Shown: positions 1 through 13,243 of the stretch, in pieces
Numbering within the stretch: the first letter of the stretch is position 1
Layout: every line of letters begins with the position of its first letter
Source: Phialemonium atrogriseum
Lineage: Eukaryota > Ascomycota > Sordariomycetes > Cephalothecales > Cephalothecaceae
Direction: 5' to 3'
Assembly: GCF_030411735.1 (NCBI RefSeq)
Contig: NW_026848143.1
Coordinates: forward strand, 682,001 to 746,000
Length of the DNA: 64,000 nt
The notes under the pieces: generated by a model
The model's database searches: none
What the model was told of the DNA's origin: nothing
Seen by the model: the letters and a program-made list of their open reading frames with translations, nothing else
Made by a program: the position numbers and the translations under genes

Positions 1-162
1 GGCTCCGGCAATGCCAGCACCACGGTGTCAAGCCCGACCGGCACCTCGGGGACTGCCAACCCATCGGTCCCCGTTACCGCGTCGGCCGGCACTAGCGCGC
101 GCCTGCTCACTGGCGCGGCTGGCGTCGTCTCGTTCGCCGCGGCGGTTATGTTCCTGCTCTAA
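1..162 (+). CDS. C-terminal end of a GPI-anchored-type cell-surface protein (partial)
   Basis: The window opens inside an open frame (frame 1) that runs 53 codons to a TAA at 160-162. The readable tail is rich in Ser, Thr, Gly and Pro, with small residues before a final hydrophobic stretch (LLTGAAGVVSFAAAVMFLL) that ends exactly at the stop. A Ser/Thr-rich linker followed by a short terminal hydrophobic segment with no charged residues after it is the usual layout of a fungal GPI-attachment signal, so the product is probably exported and anchored at the plasma membrane or cell wall. The catalytic or binding part lies outside the window, so the family cannot be named. A tail-anchored or simple membrane protein is the alternative. 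Confidence 0.6.
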   Translation, partial: GSGNASTTVSSPTGTSGTANPSVPVTASAGTSARLLTGAAGVVSFAAAVMFLL

Positions 163-2980
163 TCGCCACCCAACCGTGGGTGGGCTGATCCGTTCCCGTT
201 ACAGTACAAACAACAAAGCTGGAAATGGATCGGTTCTCGCCAACCTAATATCCATTTTGTTGGTGCCATCCCACAGAACGGGTTTTGCGGTTTGCCTTGG
301 CGTTGCGAGGTGTTCGGCCAGGTTGTGTCCCTGGATTGAGGTGTCCCTGGATTGAGGACAAGTGATGGTTCCCAGCCTGCACGAGATGGAGGATCCTAGT
401 TGAACGGCGGCACTATGTCGTGCAGCAAAACAAGGGGAAGGAAACCTCCCTCAGGACCGGGGGACTCTGTTTCTAGCCAGACATGAGATTTTCATGGAAA
501 CCAATGGCATTAATGAATTGTGGACGAATGAAGGCCAGGGTAATTGCTGGTGGGGGTTGCCTTATTCAAGGGGGGGAAATTGCCAAAAGATATGATACCT
601 ACTACTACCCTGTTAATAAAATAGAAGCATTTTTGCAATGCCTATCCCTCCCCGCCAGGTTCTCATCAAAGGTTGACTGTCAATGAGCTAGTTTTAGACC
701 TGCCATGTCTCGTCGAGGGGGGAAAGGAATGGGTTCGAGTCCGAATAAGGTTGGAGTTGATGGGGCGGACCGCAAGGACTAGCGGGCCCTAAGGATTTAG
801 TCCCTGTGAAGATCAACTCACAAGTTCCACTTAGTATCCATCAACTTGCGAGTACCTTGCCTAGTAACCGACTGTGCCCACCTAGGTAGGTTGTTTCGTT
901 CCAAGGATGTAAGACAACGCAGAGAATTTTTCAATTTTTCAGCTTTTGGAATCGACACCTTGTTGAGCAAAGTCGCTCGTTTGCTCTTAGCCCCTCCCTC
1001 TCATATTTCCTGCACACACACACACACGCACGCATATGCAGGCGCCCAGATGGTGGGGACCCCTGTGTCAAAAGTCCAAACCTGGGACCAACAGGGTTTG
1101 GTGGGTTGCTCCTACCCCACAGATTCGTGTCTGTTCACTAGCCTCTCGGAATACAACCTCCTCCTCCTGCTCCCCCTTCTTCCCTAGATGGCACCATGGC
1201 CGTGGTGACGTTTCAAAGGGCGCAGAATGTGTCGCGGATCTTTGACAGTTTGTAGCCCTGACTTAACATGACATTCGATTCTATTTCCAAGACAATCCCA
1301 TAGTCCTCCAACGATTGCAAACGATGTGTCAACAATGGGGTCACATTACCTGGGAGGGAGCTTATCATCACCCTGTTGGTGCTAACTAGTTCCCTGCCTC
1401 GCCGTCGCTCTACAAATAGTGCAGAAAAATTCTCAACATCTGACTCAGCTAGCCACCTAGCACCAGAGTCGGGTGGGACAGCTTCCAGAGGGGAATAGTG
1501 TGGTAGCTGACAGAGGGAAAAGAGGCGCAGTCGCGATAGATATGACAGAACGGGCCGGAAGCCAGATTCCCCGATATACGGACAGTGCCAGCGCGGCTCC
1601 TCTGGTGTTTATCCAGATGGAGGCGTCGAGCTTCGCCAATCAAACGCGGGGGCCAACAAGGGAAACACGGCAACACGCGCGAAGTGCGCTTCCCTTCGAA
1701 TCCTGGGTTCGGTGTGTTGTCAAGCGACTCCGCACGTCCGCAATAGTCTGGGCGTCTCCCGTCCCTCGACAGCACCGAATCTCAAACAGTCGGACCAATC
1801 GCAACCCGCAACCACCCCCTCCGAGATCCTGCAGGTGCTCCCGTTGCGGAATAGAGGGGCCCAGATATGAGGTGGATGGGTCTTCCATGCATGCCGGCCC
1901 GCTGAAGACTGAAGCTGCCAGCGCAGCAGAACTGCAGAGGGGCGCCCATCCCCAAACCCCAAGTCGCTCGACAACATGCGATGCAACTCGAACACACAGA
2001 CTACTCTTTGACCGATCTCCAGATGAGACCCTTAGTACTGGGTCCTTCTCCTGCCTATGGCTGCGTCTGCTAAAACAAAAAACCGGGCTCGCAACGCGGG
2101 TAGTCTGACGCGGGCTCGTTTCCAGACGCAGGGCCGAGGGCCGGGTGGGACGGTGAGGATGAGTGTGGTCCTGCAGCTGAAAGAGCTGCCATTCGTACTC
2201 CATCACAATGCGGGTGTGTTACGTTACTGTATCGGGGCCTTCGGATTGGCCGGTCTCGCAAAGAGCCCAGGCAACAGACACTCGCATTCACGCCTCTCCC
2301 TCGGATATCAAGGGATGCCCTTGGCAACAAAGCTGGGAATCCAGAGTCGAGTTACATCCTGGCTCCGCACATGCTGTCTATACAGGGAAACTGATTTACT
2401 CCTGGGTTGTCAAAGTGATCCAATGACCGACGTCCCAAGTCTCCGGGGAAGCAGCCGGCGTCTCCCGCGCCCCTCTCCCCCTCAACACCACCACCATGTC
2501 CCGTGTCTTACATGCATGATGACAAGTTGTTCTCGAGGCGGCAATCACACAGGCGAATAGAAGTCCTTGGGAACCATCCGCAGCCTGTTATGACAGTGAG
2601 TCCTAACCCGATCCTCGTTAGGTTTCAAATAATCTTGAGCTCCAAGCGCCCATCTACCTGATATGGCATTCCACTCCGCATCTGCTGCCTCTTTTTGGAA
2701 GGGAGATCATGGAGGCTGTACCAGGTTACCGCCTCATGACCCGCCGCTAAAGCGAAAGTAACCCTCCCTCTGCGATCACAGGTCTGATCATTGGGAGGGG
2801 ACAGAAGTAGGGGGGGAAACTATTATTCATTCCATGCCTAATGCCGGGTAATCCTTCGGTTCTTAACGCGGTTTACGCGCCCGGGTTCGTACGAAGAAAC
2901 CTTTTAAGATATTCGCCTCGCTGGTCGGGTTGTCCAAACTTCTTGTCCTTCCCATATTGCCTCCATATTGTGCGCTAGCT
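163..2980. other. Intergenic stretch, no gene recognised
   Basis: Open frames here are short, mostly begin at non-ATG codons, and overlap on both strands (for example around 1449-2206). None shows a domain, a signal peptide or a plausible splice chain. A short CA-rich tract lies near 1013-1030. The last few hundred bases before 2981 probably hold the promoter and leader of the aminotransferase gene. Confidence 0.6.
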
Positions 2981-5053
2981 ATGTTCCGCTACAACACCCT
3001 GCTCCTACGCCAGGGGCGAAGCATCTCGCGGCCGACATCACTGAGAGCTGGCGGTGGAGGAAGCATAGGAAGGCTATGCGTTGCCCATCACGCTTTTCAA
3101 ACTCCCTCCCACAGAACGAGTGAGTAATCGTCCGACATAACTTAGGGGGAAAGTCCTTGGTTGCCTGACCTCGTCACCCCAGTATCGTTTAGGAGCGTGG
3201 CGGGCCCTCCGAAGGGGTACAGCCAGTCGCTAGAGGCTCTCCGGGAAGAAGAGTACCCGCATATGAGAAATGGTAAGTGGGCTCCGTGGTGTTTCGTTGG
3301 CCACGCTCGAGAGACCTGACACCTGACGCGTTGCCCAGGAGTCTATCTCGACCACAGCGGGGCCACCATCTATGCTCAGTCAACCGTTGACGGTTTCGCC
3401 CGGAAGATGAGCTCGGGGCTTTACGGTAACCCGCACTCGGCCAACGAGCCGGCGAAGCAGTCCGGGGAGGTGGTGGACGGAGTGAGGGAGAAGACGCTGC
3501 GGTTCCTGGGGGCCGACCCCAAGCACTTCGATCTCGTCTTCGTCGCGAACGCGACGGCGGGGATCAAGCTCGTGGCGGACGCCTTCAGGGACCTGGCGGA
3601 GAAGACCACGACTCGCTCCTTCTGGTACGGCTACCACAAGGAGTCCCACACAAGCCTCGTCGGCGTCCGCGAGCTCACAAATGGGGACCACCACTGCTTC
3701 GAGCGCGACGGCGACCTCGCCAGCTGGCTCGAGGAGCCGCGCGGCGGGCCCGGGGCGAGGCACAATGTCAACCGGCGGCACACGACGGGCCTGGGCCTGC
3801 TGGCGTACCCGGGCCAGTCCAACCTGAGCGGGCGGCGGCTGCCGCTGTCGTGGACCAAGAAGCTGCGGGACTCGAAGCCGCTGCAGAACACGTACAGCCT
3901 CCTCGACGCGGCCGCGCTGGCCATGACGAGCCCGATGGAACACGTCTTCGCCGACCCGGACGCGGCCCCTGACTTCGCCTGCGTGTCCTTCTACAAGATC
4001 TTTGGCTTCCCGGACCTGGGCGGCCTCGTTGTGCGCCGCGACTCAGGCCACATCCTCACGCTGCGCAAGTACTTTGGCGGCGGAACCGTGACCATGGTGA
4101 GCGCCGTCGGCGGCGCGTGGCACAAGTCCAAGGGCCTCGAGGTTGCGACCGCGGGCCAGGGCTACGCGCTGCACGACGCCCTCGAGGATGGCACCCTGCC
4201 CTTCCACAACATCCTGGCCCTCGGTGAGGCCATCGACGTCCACCAGCGCCTGTACGGCTCCATGGCCGCCGTGTCGCGCCACACCACGGGACTCGCACGC
4301 ATGCTCTACGAGGGGATGAGCTCGCTCAGGCACGCAAACGGCCAGCGCGCGTGCCGGGTCTACGGCGGCGAGGACGCAGACGACGCGTTCGGCGACCCGC
4401 TGCGCCAGGGCGCCACCGTCGCCTTCAACCTCGTCAGGGAGGACGGCTCCTACGTGCCCTACTCGGACGTCGAGAAGGCGGCAAACGACCACGGCATCTA
4501 CATCCGGTCTGGAGGTAAGCCCCCCCAAATCAACCCCCACCCCACAAGTCTAGTAACCCGGCACAGCCTTGCTGACTCACTCTCTCCGGCCCAGGTATCT
4601 GCTGCCCTGGCGGCTTATTCGCAGCCCTGCAATACGAGCCCTGGGAGCTCGACCGCGCCCGGTCCGCCGGCCACCACTGCGGCTCCGACGGGCTGAGCCT
4701 CATCCATCAGCTACCCACGGGGTAAGTTGTCTCCCCCCTCCAACTCCTCTCCTCTTCAACCCTCCTCCTCTCTGCTCCACCCCCCCCCCCCCTGTTTCTC
4801 CCTCCCTCACCCTCGGAAGAGGGAGAAGAAAAAAAGACGAGCTAACAAGAAAACCCGCAGCGTCGTAAGGGCATCCCTAGGAGCGATGAGCACGCGAAAG
4901 GACGTCGACGCCCTCGTCGCCTTCCTCGACGAGGCCTACGTCTCGGCCGGCAAGTCGGTCGCCACCGTGCCCGCCTCGCCCTCCCACGAGGACGACGATG
5001 CCGAGGTCGGCCACGCCGGCGGCGCCATCTGCGTGCCGCCTGCGTACTCGTTC

Positions 5054-5059
<6 letters not shown>
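2981..5059 (+). CDS. Class V aminotransferase, molybdenum-cofactor-sulfurase-like (NifS/HxB-like domain without MOSC)
   Basis: Model of five exons: 2981-3119, 3183-3272, 3339-4514, 4595-4721, 4861-5059, giving 576 residues. All introns are GT-AG and the frame closes. The core has the order expected of the PLP-dependent domain of MoCo sulfurases: a YLDHSGATIYAQ block (about residue 79), YGNPHSAN just after it, the Schiff-base lysine context SFYKIFGFPDLGG (K about 296), an RSGGICCPGG block corresponding to the family's conserved cysteine region, and GVVRASLGAMST near the end. Full MoCo sulfurases carry a C-terminal MOSC domain; this protein stops soon after the aminotransferase fold. About 55 residues precede the domain, starting MFRYNTLLLRQGRS and rich in Arg, Ser and Gly with few acids, which could be a mitochondrial presequence. 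Likely activity is sulfur removal from cysteine or a related PLP reaction; the substrate is unknown. The stop codon TGA is the first unit of a GA repeat. Confidence 0.85.

Positions 5060-5084
<25 letters not shown>
5058..5084. repeat. (GA)n microsatellite overlapping the stop codon of the aminotransferase gene
   Basis: Uninterrupted GA dinucleotides run from the G of the TGA stop codon at 5057-5059 for about 27 bases. Confidence 0.95.
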
Positions 5085-6140
5085 GTTGGTTGGGGGGCGG
5101 GGTAATTCTGGGGGGAGGGTTTTTGTTTTTGTTTTGTTTTGGCTTTGCTTCAGGGGCTCCCTAATGATGGTGCGGTCTTGGGAGGTCCGTTCCGTTCCGG
5201 CTGGACCTCTTGAGTGGGCGAGATTCGGAGCCTCGGGCGCTTGGAGCTGGGTTTTGGGTCTGGGAATCGGGAATGGGATCGGGATCGGGATCTACGGGGT
5301 TTTTGGGAACTGGTTTTGGACTCCGGGAACCTTGATTTCTTGGGGATATTAAGCGGTCTCTACAGCGATTCGGGTTTCCTTTGTGTTTCCTCCCATGGGA
5401 TGGAAAATGACGATATGCAACTAACTCCAAGGCGGTGCCTATATCCACAAAGGGATACACGGCTTCCGTTTCTTTTGTCATCGAGGCGCGAAAAGAATAC
5501 AGGAATATTGCTTCCACGGGGAATATTGAGCGGACTTTTAGGGGTCGTTGGTCTATAGCAATACCCGTCCGTACCTTGGGGGGCGTCCAGTACAGCTAGC
5601 AATCTTTCAAGTTCTGTTACCCAGTGCTCAAGTGACGCTTGCACAGGAGAGCAGTATGGTCAATTTCGGTACCACAGGAACTCTACAGGCAGGATCAAGT
5701 ATGTTGCGAGCAGACGAGGACGGATACTATCGACTGCTATGTGGGCCGTAGCTATCAACGATCTCGTAGAATAGCATACAGCCTTGAACCAGCCCACGCC
5801 ATCGAAACCCAACAACTCACCCCCAATGCCCGAGTCAGCGGGTGCCACGACAGACAGTCCACAAATATCGAACAACCAAGGCCGAAGGAAAAGGCCCAAA
5901 CCAGGCTCCAGGGGTGAAGGAGAGCGACCGCTAGCGCCACAGCTCTTCCCTTTGACGCTCGACAGACCAGGGGCACCCCCGCTCCTCGGGGATCAAATCA
6001 ACCCACGATCACATTTCACGCCCGTAGCCGGGCTCTGTTTGTCTGTCTGGGCTCACCGACACTTACGTAGTTGGACGTCTAGCGCCACGATGCGTGCATC
6101 AGCTGACCTGAGAGCATATCCCCGGAAGGCTAGGCCATTT

Positions 6141-6236
6141 CCCCCCCACCCCTTCCCGAGGTGGGGGGACATCCCCCCCACCCCTTCCCGAGGTGGGGGG
6201 ACATCCCCCCCACCCCTTCCCGAGGTGGGGGGACAA
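6141..6236. repeat. Three tandem copies of a 32-bp palindromic unit
   Basis: Copies start at 6141, 6173 and 6205, an exact 32-bp period. Each unit contains CCCCCCACC, then CCTTCCCGA, then GGTGGGGGG, so a 9-bp GC-only stem can close around a 9-base loop. The copies look identical apart from the edge after the third, where the sequence changes to an A-rich segment. Confidence 0.93.
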
Positions 6237-9200
6237 AACAGAGGAAGGGGGTCGGGAGGAGACGGAGAAAAATAAATAAAGGAAAACAAGGAGTCACCGA
6301 AAGAAAAAAATCGCGACCGCCACAAGCGCCTCTTCTGGGGTGCTCCGAGCTGAGATGTAAAGAGAGAGGGAGTGATGGCGCGCCGATCGTGAGCAGGGAT
6401 TTTGGTGTATCGGGATGCGGCCAGCAGGGATGTGATATCGGAGTATGGATAGCAGGAATGGGGTTCTCAAACGTCAACTTCTTTCTTTTTTTGCTATGAT
6501 GACAAGAATCTGTCTCGATCACAGTCTCACTTGAATGACGATCGGTGTGACCTGTAACTCTTGTGGATCTGTCGAAAATGATATGTGGGAAAGTGACAAG
6601 GAAACCAACACACCGTCACACTCTACTAGTGAACACTAATGCGGGCCGGTCCCGGAGCTGCAGTGTCCAGTATCCCGGGTCCGCTGTCCTTGTCGGATCA
6701 CACATCAGAGAGGTGGTAGTGGGCCGGCGCTCAGCTTTCCGGCTCAGCTACACTGCACGCGGGAGCCGCCCACGCCTTCAAATATCGACCCGACCTCCCC
6801 TCTTGCTCGTGAAGTAACTTCGGGATTGGACTTTCTGCTGAGCACAACTTTGTGATCCAAGCCAAAAACAGTCAGCTTGTATAGCATGCGCCACAAAAAC
6901 ACCGCGCTTAACAGTCCCCAGGGAGTCGAGCCGATCGGCCAAACTCCAACCCAAAATGCGTGTTCAGCAAGTTAGTGTATACGGGTATAGGATGGTGGCG
7001 TGTCGATCTTGATCTTGGCTTGTCGCTAGATCGGGGATGGTGATGATTGCTCGGAGCCTTGGAACCCCGTTAGCGTATGAAGCTGAGCTCCCGGAATGCG
7101 ACCACTAGTGTGGGAAAAAGCAAGTGCATTTTGATAGACCCCCAAGCCGAAGACAGTGACCCCCAAGTCAGCGACATCGTAGCGCACTTGCTGTCAAGAC
7201 CGGGCTCTCTGCGTTGGCATGCCGCTACCGAGGTCATTTGAACATGACATCACCACTTTCGAACCTCCTTAGGTCCTCGTCGATGCTTGAGGTCGACTTC
7301 GCCCACTACTCTCGTCCACACGCCTTCAACAGCGTCGTTAGCTTGGTCTATCAAGAGGCTTGAGATGTGAGCCAGGCTACAGCCAATGGGGTTCCCGGCC
7401 ACAGACGTGGGGAGGATGGCAGGTAATTCTGAACCCCTTTCATTCTCTGGCGGTGTGCGAGAGTCAGATCTCGATGCATACTCGATAAGGGCAGATATAA
7501 AAGTGGTCAACTCGGTGGCGCAGTGCCTTGGACAGTTGAAATAAGCAATTCTCTCACCGGCTTCGGTGAGGGAGCAGAGTGGTGGGGCCGGAATGTGATT
7601 TGGGCTTTCGTTTCACCGGGTTCTGTTCTGGCATTTAACAATGGATACGGCAACCAGCGTTCCATTGTGGGAACCCAACAGATGTAATGGCAGGATGCAA
7701 TGTAACAGTTTGGCTTCTGCGCAGGGAGAGCACAGCGAAGGAGGCTCTGTTCCTTTTCTGAACGTCCCGTGATCGCCGGGAGGTCCCGCGCAGCACCTCG
7801 CCGGCATTCGAAACTTTGGTCTTGTTGCCCAGTCGTCCGGACAGACAAGGTTGTCGAAAATGGCTATGAATCGGGTGGCGCCAGGGCACCCATCTAGGGT
7901 GTCTTAATCGGCGGCGCAGAGTGCCGAGGACGTGGACCGGAGGAACCCACACCGTCCGAGGCCATAGGTGTCTGCCGAGCGCCTCATTCCAGAGACTGAT
8001 CGATCAGTTGCGAGACAATCCAGATAAGACATTTCTTAATTCCTGATCTCCGGCTCGAGTGGTCCGGGAAATGCTTCCAGCGCCTTTGTACCTTGGGTCG
8101 GCTATGTAGCCAATATCTCGATCCTCGCCTGAGATGCAATTGCTATTTATTGCTTTTGACATTTTCGGCCATTTCTTGTTGCAGCCGAAAAAGCTTGCGT
8201 CGGCATCCATGCTAGGAACAACATTGGCCGGCCCATGTGCATGTATGTCCGCGTCAGTTCCCTGGGAAGCTTGCATCGGCATGTGTTCCTGCAGGGTAGT
8301 CTGGTCGAGGTCGCTGCAGATCCATATTGCGGCGCTGAATACGATGGTGCCTGGCAGCCTGATGAGTTGATCTGTCCTCTGCGCCAAATCAGGCGAGAAT
8401 TTTACCAGAGGCAAAGCTGCAAGCCCCTTGACAAAACCGGGCCGGCCACCGATTTTGCCAGATGTGGGCGTTCGGGCGAAGGCCAGAGGGGGCTGGAGAT
8501 GGTGGAGGGACAGTTCTGGTGGCATTCTGGCTAAAAGAAGATCAAACACGATAGAAGGTGCTTGTCATTGTCTCGATCCACCTCGACTTCGTGCTCGAAG
8601 TCCTCTTTCGCTCTTCCAAAGCAGAGTCCAAGGGCTTACTTACATGCGAGTGCGAGGCAAAAAAGGGCCATTGTCAAGCTGGGTGTGGCCCATGTGACAT
8701 GTGTCAAAAGGTCGACTTGCGCAGTTTCGGGCCCCGCAGAAGCAGACGGTGGGGCTTCTAGATAGCGATGCATTAAGTGATTGCCGTCACACCTGACGAT
8801 GGGACTGTTGAAAGATAGGTTGCGATTTGTCCATCTTGAGATCTGCCACATGGCCGAGTAAATCCTTCCGGAGATCCGAGACCCTTATCCAGGGTGTCTG
8901 CTAGTGTTGGGACGTGCTGATAATGCAGGGCACAGCATCATTGCCATCTTTGCGGCCGTTGGAGTTGCGCCGTGGAGATTCGGAAACTCGCTGGTGCTGA
9001 CCAAAAGAACAGCAGTGGAGGCAGTGGAGCTTATTAGGTAAGTTGGAGCGCTGCACGATGGAAACTCAATCTGGACCTGATACCGACGGCCCACTAGCTG
9101 CGCAACGGCTGTCCCTTCCGATGGCAGGGCTGATGGGACGACCCCACGCCCCACGCTTTGTAGCTACCTAGTCGTGCCCTTTCTTTTCTTTTTCTCTTGG

Positions 9201-12200
9201 TCCTGTCATATTCCCTCTGTACCTTATTGTACTGTACATAGAGTGCGCTACATGTCAAGTTTTTGATTCATTGCCACCGCAACAACCTAGATGCGCATTT
9301 CTGAACATTTTTGACTGGAAACACTGGTGAGGCCCCGGGCGACCCAGGGCAACCAGTCTTACTACATGCTGATTGGCTGGTAGTCCACGGCCTCAGCGAC
9401 TGCTATGGGTAATATGAATCACACACCCAGCCGCATGCCTCAATGCTGGTGCGACTTTCATCCGTCTTGCGGCTAGTTCTGGATGCAAATGGCTAGAGGA
9501 TGATACCTCAAAAGACCAGCGGTGCCTGGAAATTTAATCTATTCAAAACCAGCCCTTGGGTCTTGTTCCCAGCCAGCCTGGAGGTCAACCCACAACGGCA
9601 TCGGGATGTCAAACAGCACGTGGGAATGAGGCGTTCGAAACAAAGCCAACCCCCGTCTCCCAGCCAACCGCATGAGTGAACCTTACGGCACCCAGAGTTG
9701 AAAATTTCTGCAAACCGTCAACCGTCAACAGTGGAGGTCTGGTTCAACTATACACAGTGGTTATTTCTGATCCCGGTTTGGTTGGAGATTGGGTCTTGGG
9801 TCATCAGCCATAGCGTCGGCGAGCGCCGAGGGCGCACAGCTGCCTTTGCAGGAAGACAGCCTGAGAGGTTTGAGAGGTCTGAGAGAATCAAGACTAGATA
9901 GACGAAAGGCATCATGCCCGTCCGATGTCGACTGAATAATTCTCCATCCTCCCTCGATCCAGGTTTGATCGCCAGTACCTTAATTTTATTAGACGAAAGT
10001 ACGTTGCTTCTTTTCCTGTTCTTTTGCGACTCTCTTCTGTGGAAGGGTTGCTAGAAGAGTTCGCTGCATCGATCGTCGTCTAGGGGCCTGAGTCCCAGAG
10101 GAGATCAATCATGACCGGCGACTATGCAATGCTTCAGTACACTCGTCATGTCGACGCATGATCAGATCGAGTTCGTCCCATCTCTCTTGCTTCGGGCAAT
10201 GACACCACTTTTTTTTATAGAGCATTACGGGTTTTGGCACTCCCATCGGTAAATCATACATGATGGTCTTGTGGATGGGCCTCGTGGCGTCCGGAATGCT
10301 GGGCCCGAGTCGGCCTCATCCGACCTCAGGCCTGCATAGGAAGTCTCTCTGACGGCGCGCTACTGCTGAATGGAAATAGAATGGGATTCAAACATGACGA
10401 CGCAATATTGTGTCTCCACCATTGCATTTCAATTTGGTTGTCTTTCTGTCGACAAGATCTATTACCCCAAACAATCGATAACATAAGGTACCTACTGTAC
10501 ATACCTTAGGTAAACAGGCTGCGCCGCTGGCTAGGTTCCCTGCACCTGCTTTCCGGCGAGCCGAAGCGTCGGCAGTGGGGCCCCAAAGGTTACCTCAGCG
10601 TCGCATGATCGGGGAAGGGATCTGTGATGTTCGCAGAGTCTTTTCGCAGATACCAAATATAGGCAATATCGACACTACGACAGATGGCGTCGTACACGAG
10701 CGACGCGTGGGTCTGGGAGAAATGAGAGGGACCGATGCACGGCAGCAACTACCAAGAATTTGGCAATGTGGCAATGGATTATGGGCCCCCGACCCCTGGC
10801 TGCAAGGTACCCAGGCCCTTGTCCTGTTTCCCATCTGCCTTCCATCCTACTACGACCCTAGCGTTGTTGTAGGTTCGCGCTAAGAGGTTACAAATGCCGT
10901 GAGGGCGCGCTCCCCCTACCTATCTCTGTCGATCAGCTTCTGGAAGCTCATGCGCATATCGTCGGGGAATGCCGACTCCAATCTATGCCAACACTGACAA
11001 CACTGCCAAGGACTCACGGGCAGTGGCCGATACTGGCTTTCAAAGCTCGAGAACCAAGCTGCGAGATGGGGGAAAAGGAGTTGGCGACTGAAAAGAGAAA
11101 ATGATGCGATCCTTCTCCAACTGCAGCGTAGTGGGTAGACCAGTCTCGATGGGGATTTGTGCCTGGTGCCTTAATTACCGGATCTGTTCGAGTACTCTAC
11201 AGATTGAACCACGTCATGAATTGGGACAGGGTCCTGTGTTTTTTTTCTACTACTACGCGCTCTGGACCCAAGCTCCTACTCTGGATAGCGCCCATGAACC
11301 CTGCTTCCAGCCCAGGTCGTTCTCGACAACATGCATGCTGCTCTCCCGATTAACCTGCGGCTATTCCCCCCCCGGCCTCTCCAGTCCTAGTCTACAGTCT
11401 GGGGCTCTTGCAGGTACTCGCCGGCTGGCTTGGGCAATACCTGCCTACCCAGCCATCTCCACCTGGCACCATCTCCACCATTCTCCGCAGCGTTCGTGAA
11501 GAGATCGACTTTCCGTGCCCTAGCGGAGAAGGTCCTTCCATGATCCTCCTCCTTCCCGGCCGGGACTGCATTACATGCGCATGAGGATGGCGAGCCGGGG
11601 CGACGGCGTCGCAGAACCAGCCATGCTTTGCTCTCCCCAGGAGGAACGATGGGGCCGAGTCGGGGTCTGTTCGTGTCTAGGTAGGTATGTACACTGCATC
11701 AGAGGTGTGCACATGTAAGAGCACTGTCAGCTAAGTTTGGTCGAGTATACCCGCCCAACCGTACTATTTTGAACCTGAGACACCAGGTACTCCTGGCTTG
11801 GCGCTCAGGTACCCACCCCGCGCGCCCGCCTAGCGGTGTGGACAATTAGAGCACAGACGTGGTACTTGCTGGCTATTATAGGAAAAATTGGGGTACAGAA
11901 CGGGTACCTCCAAAGGGTCGGCGCTACTCCACACCATCTGGGTGAAAGGGGATAGATAGCATCCAGGGATGCCTGTTGCATATCAGATCGGTTAATCCTC
12001 CTATTTAGTATGATTTCTTGACTAGCATGGAGGGTCGTGGAAGCAAAGGAAGAAAATCCGAGTCTGATTCTGACAAGGCTTCGCACTGGGGAACGGCGTT
12101 TCAGCTTTGGGCAACGGTGAAAGGATGAATTGGCCAAGTTTCCTAAATGCCATTTTTCCAAGTTAGCCATTGGGTCCATCCATGATCGATTTGCTTGGAA

Positions 12201-13237
12201 GGCGCAAGAGGACTGCAGTTCCCCAATTTCGCTCGGCCAGACTGGTCCAGCTGTCGGGATCTTCTTCCAAGTTGCAAAGTGTCTGCCAGAAAAGAAACAA
12301 TACAGCCATATATGAAAGTACGGCGAAACAGGGACTAATATATGCTCTTACGTGCACACTCTGCCTCTCTTTTTCCTCTCCTTCCCACTTCCAATTGATA
12401 CATGGAGCGCCGCCTCTCTGCAGTTGTCTATGCGTAGGTTGTCTGCTGAGATCCACAGATCTACCACCTTCCTGCTTGCTTCCTGCTTGCTGTGAGCTCA
12501 ATATAAACCGCGCCTTCTCTGATATCCCATCGCCGCTTCTTCCCTTTCCTTTTTCTCGCTTAGAAACCCTTGACCGTCCTGCACTGGTCCTTGGAACTTC
12601 CCGGGACCCAACATTTTTGTCCTTCCAGACAGACCCCTTCCACCCCTCCCCTTCCACCGTTCGCATTGTCGCGACGTCCCGAACCAGCACGAGCCCTGGG
12701 AGCCCTGGCAGACTGGGATTCAACAAAGCAAGGAAGATACAATTGTGGCCCCGACTCACCCTGTCAGTCAGTTCTGTTAGAGGAAGCTTGATGCGTGTGT
12801 GGACCGTCCCTAGCGCGGACTCAGATCTGAGCACCCCGGCCAAAACACCGGCATTGTGGCGCGAAGCCATTCTCGTCATCGTCGCCGCCATTCGTTGTTG
12901 AGTGTCTCTGGTAGGATTGTCCAACGGCCCCCCTTTCCCCCCTCTTCACCCTCCCCTGACCCTTGGAAGGTTTAAAAAAAATTATAAAACAAAACCCAGA
13001 GAGGTTGAGAACCAGCCTGCGTGGGCGGCTCTGAAAGCTTGCGCTGATCCCGCAATTCAGTAATAGTACCCCAAGCCTTAAAACGACGGGGTGGACCCAG
13101 CCAACCTTTTGGAACGCCATCTTCTTTGGTTCTCACTCATACACTCATTACCACCACTCATTACCACTCGTTACCACTCGCCGACTTGGACGCATTCGCA
13201 CACCCACGCCCATAACTCAACAACGTATACTGAGCGT

Positions 13238-13243
<6 letters not shown>

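Noticed and set aside
729..745. GGTTCGAGTCC resembling a tRNA B box
   Set aside because: The flanking bases cannot form the T stem and no acceptor or anticodon arms can be drawn.
1449..2206. Overlapping frames of up to 211 codons on both strands
   Set aside because: Non-ATG start on the plus strand, no recognisable motif, and equal-quality antisense frames. Probably chance frames in moderately GC-rich DNA.
3380..4540. Minus-strand frames inside the aminotransferase gene
   Set aside because: High-GC third positions create long antisense frames; no domain was seen in them.
8004..8549. Minus-strand frame of 181 codons
   Set aside because: No domain, no membrane or signal segment, and no supporting splice chain; composition is not clearly coding.
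5085..12900. Search for RIP-mutated or intact transposons in the gene-poor island
   Set aside because: Composition is not AT-biased, and no transposase, integrase or reverse transcriptase motif was seen in any frame.
12163..12924. Two long overlapping frames on opposite strands (243 and 253 codons)
   Set aside because: The minus-strand frame starts at a non-ATG codon, and the two are antisense to each other with no domain, signal peptide or splice logic.
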